DNA of 64,000 bases from Coffea arabica (GCF_036785885.1 NC_092315.1:21554026-21618025), one strand, 5' to 3'. Numbered from the stretch's first letter, positions 11,521-22,738 are shown. Made by a program: numbers and translations. Notes: generated by a model from the letters alone, not told the origin.

Positions 11521-12583
11521 TGCTTAATAGATTAAGCGGTAAGAAATTTTTTATATTAAAAGAAATTAAAGACATCTCTATTATTAAACACGTTAAATTC
11601 AAAAAGTTTTGAATTAAATAAATTCTAGTATCAATTAAAATATGAAATAGGCCTCTCTTGAAAACTTCTTTTAGGCAGAATACATAGAGGGTTTTTTGGA
11701 GGACAAACCAATCTCAACACCTCCAGGCAGACACGACAGGGTCACTTTTTTTTTTAATTAAGAAAAGCAAGCCACAAACAGCAAATGAGAATAAGTGAGG
11801 CAAAGACACAGAAAAGACCTCTACTATCATTGTTTGAAGTAGTAAGCATAGAGAACCCAACACAGTGCAAGAACAGTTCTTAATAGATTAAGCGGTAAGA
11901 ATTTTTTTTATATTGAAAGAAATTAAAGATATTTCTATTATTAAACACGTTAAATTCAAAAATTTTTGAATTAAATAAATTTTAGCATCAAATAAAATAT
12001 GAAATAGGCCTCTCTTGAAATTTTCTTTTGGGTAGAAGACATAGAGGGTTTTTTGGAGGACAAACCAGTCTCAACACCTCTAGGCAGACACGACAGGGTC
12101 ATTTTTTTTTAATTAAGAAAAGCAAGCCACAAAAAGCAGATGAGAACAAGGGAGACAAAGACACAGAAAAGGCCTGTACTATCCTTTTTTGAGGCAGTAA
12201 GCACAGAGAACCCAACACAGCACAAGAACAGTGCTTAATAGATTAAGCAGTAAGAATTTTTTTTATATTGAAAGAAATTAAAGACATTTCTATTATTAAA
12301 CACGTTAAATTCAAAAAGTTTTAAATTAAATAAATTTTAGTATCAATTAAAATATGAAATAGGACTCTCTTGAAATTTTCTTTTAGGCAGAAGACATAGA
12401 GGGTTTTTTGGAGGACAAACCAGTCTTAACACCTCCAGGCAGACACGACAGGATCACTTTTTTTTTTAATTAAGAAAGGCAAGCCACAAACAGCAGATGA
12501 GAACAAAGGAGACAAAGACACAGAAAAGGCCTCTACTATCCTTTTTTGAGACAGTAAGCACAGAGAACCCAACACAGCACAAC
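11521..12583. repeat. Tandem array: three ~355-bp copies
   Basis: Copies start at 11521, 11877 and 12232 (spacing 356 and 355 bp), each beginning with TGCTTAATAGATTAAGC or TTCTTAATAGATTAAGC. They share internal landmarks such as CATAGAGGGTTTTTTGGAGG and CAGGCAGACACGACAGG and are highly similar, with small poly-T length and point differences. No coding capacity. Similarity this high suggests recent amplification or homogenisation. Confidence 0.92.
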
Positions 12584-12707
12584 CAGAACGAAAGCATGCC
12601 AAGTGAACAGTTTACTAAAACCAAGAATGTACCTCACCGGACAAAGCACAAAATAGACGAACTCCAGGCCAAAAAAAAAAGGGGATACATAGGAAGACTG
12701 TAGCAAA

Positions 12708-13075
12708 GACCGAATCTCACTGGACAGGAAGAAGAAGAAGGCTTACAACGAAGGAGGAGGAAGAGAACCAGGCGAACGGCACAAGATCCGGACAACAGCA
12801 ACCAACAGCGAAGGTGGCGCCTCCGTGACGGTAAGAAAACAGTGGCTGAGGAGGAAAAAACAGGGAGCTACACGTCACTAGACAAGGGACAAAAAAATTC
12901 GAACTGCAGATGGGGGAAAGAACAGAGGAAACTCACAGAAAAGGTTAGAACTCACTGGAAAGGAAGAAGAAGAAGAAAGCTCACGACGAAGGAGGAGAAA
13001 AACCAACTGGACCGATGCAGCCAATAGCTAAGGCGGCAGCTCCTTGGACGGTAAGAAGACAATGGACTTGGCAGA
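12708..13075. repeat. Direct repeat pair, GA-rich, ~135 bp each
   Basis: The segments at about 12708-12845 and 12942-13075 share CTCACTGGA, AGGAAGAAGAAGAAG, ACGACGAAGGAGGA-like and GACGGTAAGAA blocks in the same order. They are separated by about 95 bp. They look like a degenerate tandem duplication. Short ORFs across them are lysine/glutamate-rich translations of the purine bias. Confidence 0.7.
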
Positions 13076-13436
13076 ACAAAATATCATACCTCAAAAAACT
13101 TTTGTACCAGGTTAGAGAACACGTGGATAAGTGACAGAGCGACATCGTTGTGGGAAGAGGGAAGGAAAAAAAAAAGGGAAAAAAGAACGACAGAAGGAGA
13201 AAGAGAGAGAGGGCAGCGGAAAGAGAAAATGCAGTAGAAGCACAGAAAAGAAGGAAACACAGGCACATGGGCTACTGGCAGCGAGGCCAGATGGGAAGCT
13301 AACGCGCAAGGTGCGAAGGATTGAATGCTTCCAATCCGCATGCTGGGCACGTGAGAGGACGACGAAACTTTTGGCTGAATTCACTTGGAACATTATCTAC
13401 TTATGCTGATAAGAGACTTTTGACCAAAAAAAAAAA
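13076..13436. other. No gene seen; sequence left of Helitron-2
   Basis: Purine-rich DNA up to an A-run (13426-13436). The final A at 13436 is the left flank of the Helitron-2 insertion. Confidence 0.5.
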
Positions 13437-15012
13437 TCTATTATATAAGAGACATGAGAGTTTACTATAGCACTCACATTTTTTGACATATGCATATCTT
13501 TTCGTCATTAACCTCAAGATTTGTAATGGACTTGATAGATTTGATGTTTGTTGTCTCTTTGAATTAGAAGAGTTAAATTCATAAATGAAATTTCTCTCTA
13601 CAGTAAATTTTAGTTGTTTTGATGATCAATAATTTTTCTGTGGTAAATTGAGGCGAAAGTCGGCAGAACAACATTTTCCCTTCTTAACTTTAGATAAGCC
13701 TTTCAAAAAGAAAAGGGGAAATTTTTTTGACTTAAGTTAAAGAAAACAAAGAAACCAAAGCGAGCTATACAAAACTCTTCGTATTTTCATCTCTCAAAAT
13801 TTCCGATTATTCTTGCTAGATTATATCCTAAGAAGTATAAAAAGGGGAGTTGGCTGATATCTCATAAGAAGTGATGGTCCCGTATGAGCACCATCAGTAG
13901 GTGGTTAATTATGGAATTTCACTTTGATGTTTGGGTGTTGGACAGATACGATGGTGTTGTTAGCTTACGTGGAAGCAATTGGGAGCTTCTGAAGTTGCAT
14001 GTCTTGCATGTCTCTGTTAAAAATGGTGCGAACGTCCACTAACGAGTCTTCAAGGTGCAAATCTGTTCTAGACATTCTTCAGTTCATATATATAAAGTGC
14101 AAAATTGTTTACTTTTGCAGTCTTCTTGCTTAGTTCTTTTGTCGGAGCTTTGAAATTACTGGTGAGTTCCTTCTTATTCTTTCTTGTCATGATTCCATCT
14201 CTTTTGTTGCATGCATGAAGTTTTGGCAGTTCATATATACATATATAAGTACAAAATTGTTCTATTTTGTAGTTTTCTTGCTTATTTCTTTTGTCGGAGC
14301 TTTCAAACTAGCCGCCAGTTCCTTTTTATTCCTTTTGTCATGATTCTATCTTTTTTGTTGCATGCATGAAGCTATTTTTCTGTTAAATGTTTCTCTCATG
14401 CATTATATAGTAGCAGCTTTGGTATATGAGTTTATGATGTTTTATGGATTAGATTGTAATTATGGTATATGAGTTCAGTTGGAGGTTAGATGATTATGGA
14501 TAAGTAGTTTATAGATTTAACTTACAGAATTGTTATCATTTTGTGCTGCATGTGCGGAATCTATATATGTATATATATATAGGTCAAAATGAAAGTGCAG
14601 AAACAGAGAACCATTCAAAGTCTGCAAATAAGTTCAAGTGTATACGTATTGTATTCTGCAAGTTTGATTTCTATGTGGTCTGAAAGTTTGATTCCTATAA
14701 AATGACTTGCTCATCTCTCGTTTCTATGTTTTTTTTTATCTATGTCTCGAATTGCAGCTAGCTGTTTAAGTCTGCTGCTGGTGCAAATTGTTCAGGGATC
14801 ATTATCAATGGTTGATCGGTTAGTTTCACTTTGTTATCTGAGTTCTTGTCTTTGATGTGTTAAAGCTTTTGACTGATATCTTTGGTTATGATCAGTTTTG
14901 ATTATTTCTACCTGTATGCTTATTTGTATGATTAATTTTACATTTTCTTAGACTGGAGGTAAGTAAATTTCCTGCATAAGTATATTTATGATTATCGTTT
15001 AACAAATAAGCA
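13437..15012. other. Helitron-2 5' non-coding region
   Basis: AT-rich leader with likely introns or UTR of the Rep gene. It contains a tandem duplication of ~152 bp (about 14085-14236 and 14237-14388) that shares TTTTGTCGGAGCTTT and TTTTGTTGCATGCATGAAG. No ORF is supported before 15013. Confidence 0.6.
14085..14388. repeat. Tandem duplication, ~152-bp unit, two diverged copies
   Basis: GTCGGAGCTT at 14141 recurs at 14293, and TTGTTGCATGCATGAAG recurs at the same offset. Non-coding, inside the Helitron-2 leader. Confidence 0.75.
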
Positions 15013-16204
15013 ATGCCACCAAAAAGAAAATATGCTACTCTTCAAGAACGATACCAGGAAAGAAATAGGAGACGGCGGGAGCGTCGTGCTATTAGTAGGT
15101 CAGAAGCAGTTGGGAATTCTAGCAGAGGCACTTGTACTGTGGCATTAACGGCAGTGCAAATCTGCCCTGAGTATATTGAATCAGCATCTGGTGTTCCAGA
15201 ACAACCAGGAAAACGTAATCAGCAAAAGAGAAGAAAGCGTGAATCTTCAAGTTCAAAAGCTGCTATGATTAATCTAGATCAGAATTCTGATGCTATTTTG
15301 ACTTCTACAGAGTCAGAATCAATACCTGTTGAATACATTCAATCAACATTTGGTATTCTACAAGAAGCAAGAAAATGTAATCAGAAAAAAGGAACAAAGA
15401 CTGATCTTTCAAATTCAAAGCTTGGTATAATTGGTCTGGATCAAAATTCTGATAATGTCTTAACCTCTGCCAAGTTAAAATCGTTCCTAGGTACACAGAA
15501 TTTTCAAACAACAAATGTTATTCTCAGCTCTGGTATTGACATTCCTTCAACCAGTACAGGGATAAACAATGATACTTATCAAATTGCTTCAAGTAATAGA
15601 GCAATAAACAATGGCACTCTTGGATCTCAAAAACCTGCCCGGCGATCTCAATAACGTCGTCAAAGACAGAAAAGAGATATTCTACAAGACATTGCTACAG
15701 AATCAATGACATTACCAGAAGCTTCTTATTGTAAACTCTGTGGAGCAAAAAAATTTCACTTAGAGCCTCCTGATTTTTGTTGTTCATCAGGTGAAATTCG
15801 ACTCCTTGAAACTGAGATGCCTCGAGAATTGATGTTGTTATATCTCAGTGACAATAATGAGGCTGCACACTTTCGCAATTGTGTGCGAAGCTATAATAAT
15901 ATGTTTACTTTTACTTCAATAGGAATGCACTGTGATAAGGAATTAGGAAAAAAGTACAATGGTATCTATACCTTTCGAGTGCAGGGTCAGATGTATCATT
16001 TTATAAATCCATTAGTTCCTGCTGATGGTCAAAAGCCAGTGAATTTGCAGTTGTATTTCTATGATGCTGAGCATGAAGTAGAAAATCGTCTGTCCATATC
16101 AAACAAGTTCAGAGAAAATTTGATAGTAATGTTGGCTGATCTATTGAAAGTAAATCCGTACTCATCATTTTTTCATGGATTACAAGACTTGCCTGATCTA
16201 GATG

Positions 16205-16404
16205 TGTTGGCCTAATCAGCAACATCCCTCAGATCCCGGTTCGACGGGACTAACCGCCCAGCCCGTGGCACCCAGGGGTGCAGACCCTCATGCTGGCCGA
16301 GCGTGGTACGGTGCTTTGCGCTGCCATTGTGGTTAAGGAAATAAAGTTGCGCCTTCACTAACAGCTATAGCTTTTGGTGCAATGGTAAGCGCTTGATCCT
16401 AACA
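16205..16404 (+). repeat. TRIM 5' LTR (200 bp)
   Basis: Begins TGTTGGCCTAATCAGC and ends GATCCTAACA. It differs from the 3' LTR by one base. Confidence 0.95.
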
Positions 16405-16448
16405 AGTGGTATCAGAGCGAGGTCGCGGGTTCGAATCTCCCTGGCTGT
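16361..16448 (+). other. tRNA-like cloverleaf spanning LTR end, PBS and internal region of the TRIM
   Basis: 88 nt fold by eye as follows. Acceptor stem ACAGCTA/TGGCTGT is 7 of 7 (one G-U). The D-stem GCTT/AAGC is perfect around a GG-containing loop. The anticodon stem GCTTG/CAAGT is 5 of 5 (one G-U) with 7-nt loop ATCCTAA (anticodon position CCU, with U33 and A37). A 17-nt variable region contains most of the PBS. The T-arm GCGGG-TTCGAAT-CTCCC has one mismatch. It has an A-box-like (TGGTGCAATGG) and a B-box-like (GGTTCGAATC) element. It is probably a tRNA-derived pol III-like module rather than a functional tRNA, since the variable arm and missing position 26 are atypical. Confidence 0.5.
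16407..16418 (+). promoter_or_regulatory. Primer-binding site TGGTATCAGAGC (tRNA-iMet type)
   Basis: Begins two bases after the 5' LTR. This is the standard plant LTR-retrotransposon PBS complementary to the 3' end of initiator methionine tRNA. Confidence 0.92.
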
Positions 16449-16463
16449 TGCTGGGGGAGGGAT

Positions 16464-16663
16464 TGTTGGCCTAATCAGCAACATCCCTCAGATCCCGGTT
16501 CGACGGGACTAACCGCCCAGCCCGTGGCACCCAGGGGTGCAGACCCTCATGCTGGCCGAGCGTGGTACGGTGCTTTGCGCTGCCATTGTGGTTAAGGAAA
16601 TAAAGTTGCGCCTTCACTAACAGTTATAGCTTTTGGTGCAATGGTAAGCGCTTGATCCTAACA
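16464..16663 (+). repeat. TRIM 3' LTR (200 bp)
   Basis: Starts 259 bp after the 5' LTR, one base different, followed by the AGATG duplication. Confidence 0.95.
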
Positions 16664-17031
16664 AGATGAATACAGAATAATGTTGCAATCAAATCCAACA
16701 GTTGATCAGCACATTTACAACAAGCCAACAGTCTCACAAGTTGGTGCTCTTTGGACAGAATCACAGACCTCTGATCAAACCAATAGCAAACACATTCAAG
16801 TGTATTCAAAAAGTGGGAATGCTCAGATTGTAAAGCACTATTATGGCTGCTATGATCCAATGCAATATCCACTTATATTCCCTAATGGAGAACCAGGATG
16901 GCATCTAGGAATAGAAAAACTTTCAAGTGCACAAAATAATGCTACTTCAGGTAAAACCTGTCCAGGAGAAAGAACAATTCCAGTAGATATGTTCATGACT
17001 GCAGAAGATGTTATACATGCTGAAAACCAAG

Positions 17032-17132
17032 GTATCATTAATCGTATATATTAACAATTTCTATTCAAGATCAATTTATATTAGCTATAGTCATTACATA
17101 TTGTGCCTAATTACTCACCTTTCTATAAACAG
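17032..17132 (+). other. Intron in Helitron-2 Rep coding sequence (101 bp)
   Basis: Donor CCAAG|GTATCA and acceptor TAAACAG|TTGCAGC give ENQ-V-A-A-K, matching the exon join of Helitron-1 (ENA-V-A-E). An in-frame TAA follows the donor, so here splicing is required. Confidence 0.7.
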
Positions 17133-20100
17133 TTGCAGCAAAGCGTAGCAAAAAGCGAAAGTATGTATCTTGCAGAGAATATTATTGCTACAAACTGCAG
17201 ATCAAACCTGAAGACAAATCAATGCTCTTGCATATTGGAAGGCTACTCCAACAGTATGTGGTTGACATGTACGTGAAGATTGAAACATCACGGCTTAATT
17301 TTTTCAAGAATGATCAGTACCATAATCGCCTTAGGACTGAGTTATATCAAGGTCTTCTTGATAGCTTATCAACTGGAGAAATCAATGGCTCAAATGTTGG
17401 TAAAAGATTCATATTGCCTCGCAGCTTTATTGGTGGTCCACGCGACATGAAGCGTCGTTATTTAGATGCAATGACTTTGGTTCAGCAGTATGGCAAACCA
17501 GACATTTTTTTAACAATGACTTGCAACAGAAATTGGCCAGAAATCAAGAACCTTTTATTGCCAACAGAGAAGACAGAGAATAGGCCTGATCTGGTATCCC
17601 GAGTTTTTTGAGCTAAGTTGCAAATGTTAAAGAATGAACTTTTCAAGAAACATATTTTTGGCAAAGTTGCAGCTTACACATATGTTATTGGATTTCAGAA
17701 ACGTGGTCTTCCTCATGCACATTTTCTTATCATTCTAAAGCATTGCTCTAAGTTATTGAATCCTGAAGCATACGATCGCATTGTTTCTGCTGAGCTACCT
17801 GATTTACATAAACACAGGCATCTGCACTCTTTAGTAGCACAACATATGATGCACGGACCCTGTGGACAAATAAATCCAAACTGTGCTTGTATGTAGAAAG
17901 GTGGAATTTGCAAGGATAAGTATCCAAAACAATTTGCTGAATCAACAAGACATGGTCAGAACTCTTATCCAATCTATCGACGAACTGATAACAAAAGGAC
18001 TGTCAAGGTTCGAGGAGATCATTTGGATAATCAATGGGTAGTTCCTTACAATGCATATCTTTTGTCCAGATTTGACTGCCACATGAATGTAGAGATATGT
18101 TCTACTATACAAGCAGTTAAGTATATTTATAAATACATCTATAAGGGTCATGACAAGATACTATATCAACTCAGCAATGGAGAAGCAAATCAAATGCTTG
18201 ATGAAATCAAGAATTTCCAATCAGCAAGATGGATTTCAGCACCAGAAGCTATGTGGAGAATATATAGTTTTGATCTTAATGAAATGCATCCTTCTGTAAT
18301 GACTCTACCAGTGCATCTAGAAAATCAACAACCAGTCACTTTTCCAGATCAACAATCTGTTGATGATGTTATAAAAAATGCACATTTGAAAAAAACTATG
18401 CTCACAGAATTCTTTCAGATGAATAAGTATGACCATTTTGCAAAAAATTTGAATTGCCTATATACAGATTTTCCTCAATATTTCGTATGGGATGCTAAGT
18501 CAAGATATTGGTCATTGCGACAGCAAAGAGATGTAATTGGAAGAATTGCTGGAGTTCATCCTTCTGAAGGTGAAAGGTACTATTTAAGACTCTTATTAAA
18601 GCATGTTAAAAAGCCAACATTATTCCATGATCTAAAAGTGATTAATGGCAAAATTGCTACATCCTTCAGAGAAGCAGCAGAGTTCTTAGGTCTATTACAA
18701 GCTGATAATAGTGTAGAAATTTGTTTAGCAGAGGCTGTCCTATATCAAATGCCATCTTCACTTCGTCATCTGTTTGCTACAATCTTAGTCTACTGCAATC
18801 CTTCAAACTGTCAAGAGTTGTGGCTAAAGTTTAAGAATTTTCTTTCTGAAGATATTCAACAGAATAAAACATTATCTACAGAAGTAGTCAATGGCACAGT
18901 ATTGCAGATTATAGACATGCATTTGAGAGCAATGGGAAAACAGATCACACACTATGGTTTTTAGCTATACCAAATACACAACTGCAGAATCACATGGACA
19001 CAAAAGAATTTCAGATAGAAAAAAATATCATCACTCCTGAGGAAGATTTGCTCTCAGTAAATCAACTAAATGAAGAGTAGAAAATTGCCTTTGATAAAGT
19101 ACTACATTGTGTCAACAACAACATATCAAAGGCATTTTTCATTGATGGACCAGGAGGAACTGAAAAAACTTACCTCTATAAAGCTCTGCTTGCAACTATA
19201 AGATCACAAGGCTACATAGCACTTGTTACTGCAACATCAGGTGTAGCAGCATCCATTCTTCCTGGAGGTCGAACTGCACACTCAAGGTTCAAAATTCCCA
19301 TTAATGATGATCAAAATAAGTACTGCAACATCAGCAAGCAAAGTGTCTTGGCTCAGCTAATCAGAGATGCTAAGCTCATTATATAGGATGAAGCTACTAT
19401 GGCTAAAAGAAAATCAGTTGAAGCCCTTGACAAGATGTTACAAGACATAACAAATAACGGCCATTTTTTTGGTGGAAAAGTCATTGTCTTTGGTGGTGAC
19501 TTTCGTCAGACCTTACCGGTAATCACACATGGTACCAGAGAAGATATCATAGATACCAGTCTTGTCATGTCACCATTATGGAGCAAAGTCGAAAAGATCA
19601 GATTAACAGTCAATATGAGGGCAAGACTTGATCTAGATTTCTCAACATTCTTGATGAGAATTGGAGATGGAATAGAGCAAACTACTGATGAAGATGAAGT
19701 TCAGATACCAGAATCAATCAACATTTCTTTTCAAGATGATGAAACTTCCATAAATGCTCTGATTGATACTGTGTTCCCAAATATGGAGTACATTACTTCA
19801 ACAACATCATATATCATCAATCGAGCAATATTGATGACAAGAAATGACTTTGTTCATCAGATTAATCATAAGTTGATAATGAAATTTCCAGGAGCAGAGA
19901 GAACCTACTTCAACAATGATGAACCATTACACTCTTCAGTACAATTCCAAGATCAAGATCTATTGCATTCTCTTACACCTAAGGGCCTTCCTTTGCATGA
20001 GCTAATACTGAAAAAGAACTGTCCAGTGATGCTTCTCAGAAACATCAATCCAAGTGAGGGCCTATCAAATGGTACACGCCTAATCTGTAAGGAATTTTCG

Positions 20101-20534
20101 AATAACATAATTCAAGCACAGATAGCATTTGGCTCTTTTGCAGGAAAAATTGTTTTCATTCCAAGGATACCATTACAAGCTTCTGATGATGAATTGTCTT
20201 CAGTACAGTTCAAGAGAACTCAATTTCCACTGCGCTTGTGTTTCGCAATGACCATTAATAAAGCTCAAGGACAAACACTTGATTATGTTGGACTTTACCT
20301 CAGAGAACCAGTTTTTTCCCATGGACAACTTTACGTTGCTTTGTCAAGAGCACGGACAGCTACTAACATTAAAGTTCTGATACAGCCACCACACGGACAA
20401 AGAGAAAGCACCAATTTGACACGAAATGTTGTCTATCAAGAAGTGCTTTCAGCAGTAGCTAATAGCTAACTCTTACTTCCTCACATTTTCTCTATTATTT
20501 TGTTTATGTTTCCTACCATTGCTTACCATTTTCG

Positions 20535-20824
20535 TTCTTTTTATAAATCTACTTTAGTTATATATTGATTCTTTGATCAGCTCTTTTTACAGCACTATAC
20601 TATGAACACTATATATACTTATCTCTATACATAAATGCTCGCTAATATTGCAGTAAAATAGAAGAGCTGTGTATTTTGGTTCTTTTCATAAATCTGTTTT
20701 AGTTATATATTAATTGTTTCATCAGCTCTTTTTGCAGCACTATACCATGGACACTGTATATACTTATCTCTATACATGAATCCTGACTAATATTGCAGTG
20801 AAATAGAAGAGCTGTGTATTCCCA
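20535..20824 (+). repeat. 145-bp tandem duplication covering an intron/exon junction
   Basis: Two copies (about 20535-20679, 20680-20824) each contain CACTATA...ACACT, CTTATCTCTATACAT and the acceptor AATATTGCAG followed by TRAAATAGAAGAGCTGTGTA. The second copy leads into the open RPA-like exon. The first is a decoy acceptor and exon start. Confidence 0.8.
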
Positions 20825-22286
20825 TTACTGAAATAGCACAAGAAAAAGAAGATTGGGTTGCAAAAGCTATTCTCATTGAGAAAACAGCTCCTCGTATCAG
20901 TAAAGATGGAAGTACTACATTCCAGAAATATCTGTTCCTTGATAAAGGTAAATTTATTCATATAAGGAATACATAGGCAAAATGTTCTACAAAATAGAAG
21001 TAAAAACTCACTCATTATCTTTTATTCTCTGTTACTGCAAAATACAGAAAAGTACAATCCAAGCTGTCTCATACACAAGAGATATACAAGCTCTAGATCA
21101 AGCACTTGTGTTGTACTCTACATACTACATTGGCAATGCAAAGGTGGAGCCTATAACAATAGAAAATTTCAGATACTGCACTTCACCATTTCAACTAACC
21201 TTGACCAGAGGTACATTCATCAAAGAAGCAGATCAAGAAAACCAATATCCCATTGATCAGTGCTACAATTTTACACCATTCAGAGACTTCTATAAGTACA
21301 TGGATACAAATACAAATCCGATAAGTATTACTTCACTTTAATAATTTTCGTTACATTCTTACTACAATGATTCTTACATATCAATACTAATAGTTAATCC
21401 TCTTGTCTCAGCTTTGCTATGTACTGTCATTGGAGCTCTTCCCCGTCGCTTCATTGCACGACAAAGAGCCGATTGTCCAATTCAAGAATTCATCATCCTA
21501 AATCAAGAGTAAGTATAAAAACAATGCAAATTAGTAAAGTATAATACAATACAATAATCAGATTAACCATTGACAACTGACACAGGCAAAAGCCAATGAT
21601 ACTTACAATGTGGCCAGAATTCATTGATATTGAAGCACAATACCTTCTGAGGATCTTAAATCAATCCCCGACATTGATTATAACAAGAGCCAAAGTGACT
21701 TCAGTACATGGTATGTTAATCTTTCCCTAATTCATATAAACTTAGAAAAGTAAAGTATATTATCTACTTTACAAAATATAATACTAACTTTTCAAATAAT
21801 CATATATCAGTCTTATCTGTCGAGACACAAACAATGAGTGCTATCTTGTTTGATCCACAAATCCCTCAAGCACTAGAACTCAAAAGTTGGTAAGTTTACA
21901 AAGTCAATATTTACTTATTTGTTAGACACATTATTACCAAATTCTGACTCCACCCTATACAATATAACAGGACTAAAGCAAACAGACCTTATATTGAACA
22001 AGTTTTAGCAGAAAAACTTTATGATGCAGCTCATCAAACAGTCCAACCTCCACCTGAAGAACATATGCACGACATCAACTATGCACTAAATACTCCTTAT
22101 CTGGTACAACTACTACATTTATCAATACAAAATAGAATATATTCAATAACATATACTATTACAATAAAATCTAATATTTTACCACATGAAATCTTATAGG
22201 CAAAGCCATTCTGGATCAAAGGCCAAAGCAAAGATAGTTCAGCCTCAACATCGACTCTTAATTTCACAAACAACACTATAGCGTAA
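20799..22286 (+). pseudogene. Helitron-2 RPA-like protein (RPA-C), two OB folds, seven exon-like blocks
   Basis: ssDNA-binding partner gene about 330 bp downstream of the helicase. Blocks with GT/AG borders are 20799-20947 (EIAQEKEDWVAKAILIEKTA; DBD-A), 21048-21324, 21412-21508 (IGALPRR...QEFIILNQ, DBD-B start), 21596-21710, 21811-21889 (SAILFDPQIPQALELKSW, DBD-B end), 21971-22103 and 22200-22286 (AKPFWIKG then stop). The zinc-ribbon DBD-C is missing after FWIKG, so the protein is shorter than RPA-A. I could not fix the true first exon, and the join of blocks 1 and 2 is off by one base, so the copy may be non-functional. Confidence 0.75.
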
Positions 22287-22738
22287 TTAATTTTCCTGAA
22301 TCCTTTGCATTTGAACCCCTAATGCTGTGCTTAAACCTAATATTTTTTTCAGCTGTTTAATAGTTGCATGAAATAATATAGATGATTAAATTCATCTTTT
22401 TCCATTAAATTAAAAGTTTAGCATAGAAAAGTTAGTGCTTTGAATATCTTACTAATAAATTAAAAAAAAACTACATCTTATTGTTAGTTACACATATAAA
22501 TTAAACTTATATATCTTAGTTTCCCAAAAAAAAAAGAAAAAAAAAAGACTTATAGTCTTTAAAACAGCTCCTGAAATAAGAAAATTCCAAATTAGCCATC
22601 TGCTAATTCCGTCTTCCTATTTGGTTTACTAATGAATTAGTTTTGTTGAGGCAATAAATGCTATTCAAATACCATTTTAATTATTCTTAGTGACTACGTT
22701 CAATATCTTAATTTTCTAGCTTTTAATGACTTTCATCT
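22287..22738. other. Helitron-2 3' non-coding, AT-rich
   Basis: No ORF or RNA gene is seen. It contains A-runs (about 22520-22545) and precedes the terminal hairpin. Confidence 0.6.

Larger units (their letters stand above)
16205..16663 (+). mobile_element. TRIM/SMART-type miniature LTR retrotransposon, 459 bp
   Basis: Two 200-bp LTRs (16205-16404, 16464-16663; TG...CA ends TGTTGGCC / CCTAACA) that differ at one position (ACAGCTATAG versus ACAGTTATAG) flank a 59-bp internal region. The PBS TGGTATCAGAGC (16407-16418) matches the standard initiator-Met tRNA primer site, and a purine tract GGGGGAGGGA precedes the right LTR. A 5-bp target duplication AGATG lies at 16200-16204 and 16664-16668. 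No coding capacity. It sits inside the Helitron Rep reading frame, and removing element plus one TSD rejoins LPDLD to EYRIM. The near-identical LTRs indicate a young insertion. Confidence 0.95.
15013..20469 (+). pseudogene. Helitron-2 Rep/helicase, interrupted by TRIM, stops and a frameshift
   Basis: Starts MPPKRKYATLQERYQERNRR (basic N-terminus, then Ser/Gln-rich linker), CxxC zinc finger CKLCGAKKF...FCCSSGE (15.73-15.8 kb), Rep core with HUH motif RGLPHAHFLIIL (~17.70 kb), Tyr motif KYIYKYIYKGHD (~18.12 kb), and PIF1-like helicase from ~19.08 kb. Walker A reads GPGGTEKT, with the usual second G changed to E. The C-terminus has CFAMTINKAQGQTLDYVG and [11 protein letters not shown]. Breaks: TAA 15652, TRIM insertion 16205-16663, TGA 17609, TAG 17894, a one-base loss near 18960, TAG 19078, TAG 19384 (at the Trp of the Walker B region). 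The intron is 17032-17132. Most lesions fit single C-to-T or G-to-A changes. Confidence 0.92.

Noticed and set aside
13385..13430. Possible Helitron-1 5' terminus (minus-strand TCAGCATAAGTAG after A)
   Set aside because: Only the A|TC rule is met; no family alignment or second terminal signal is available, so I did not call it.
16361..16448. A functional tRNA-Arg(CCU) gene
   Set aside because: The long variable region, missing position 26, T-stem mismatch and location across an LTR boundary argue for a tRNA-like module of the TRIM.
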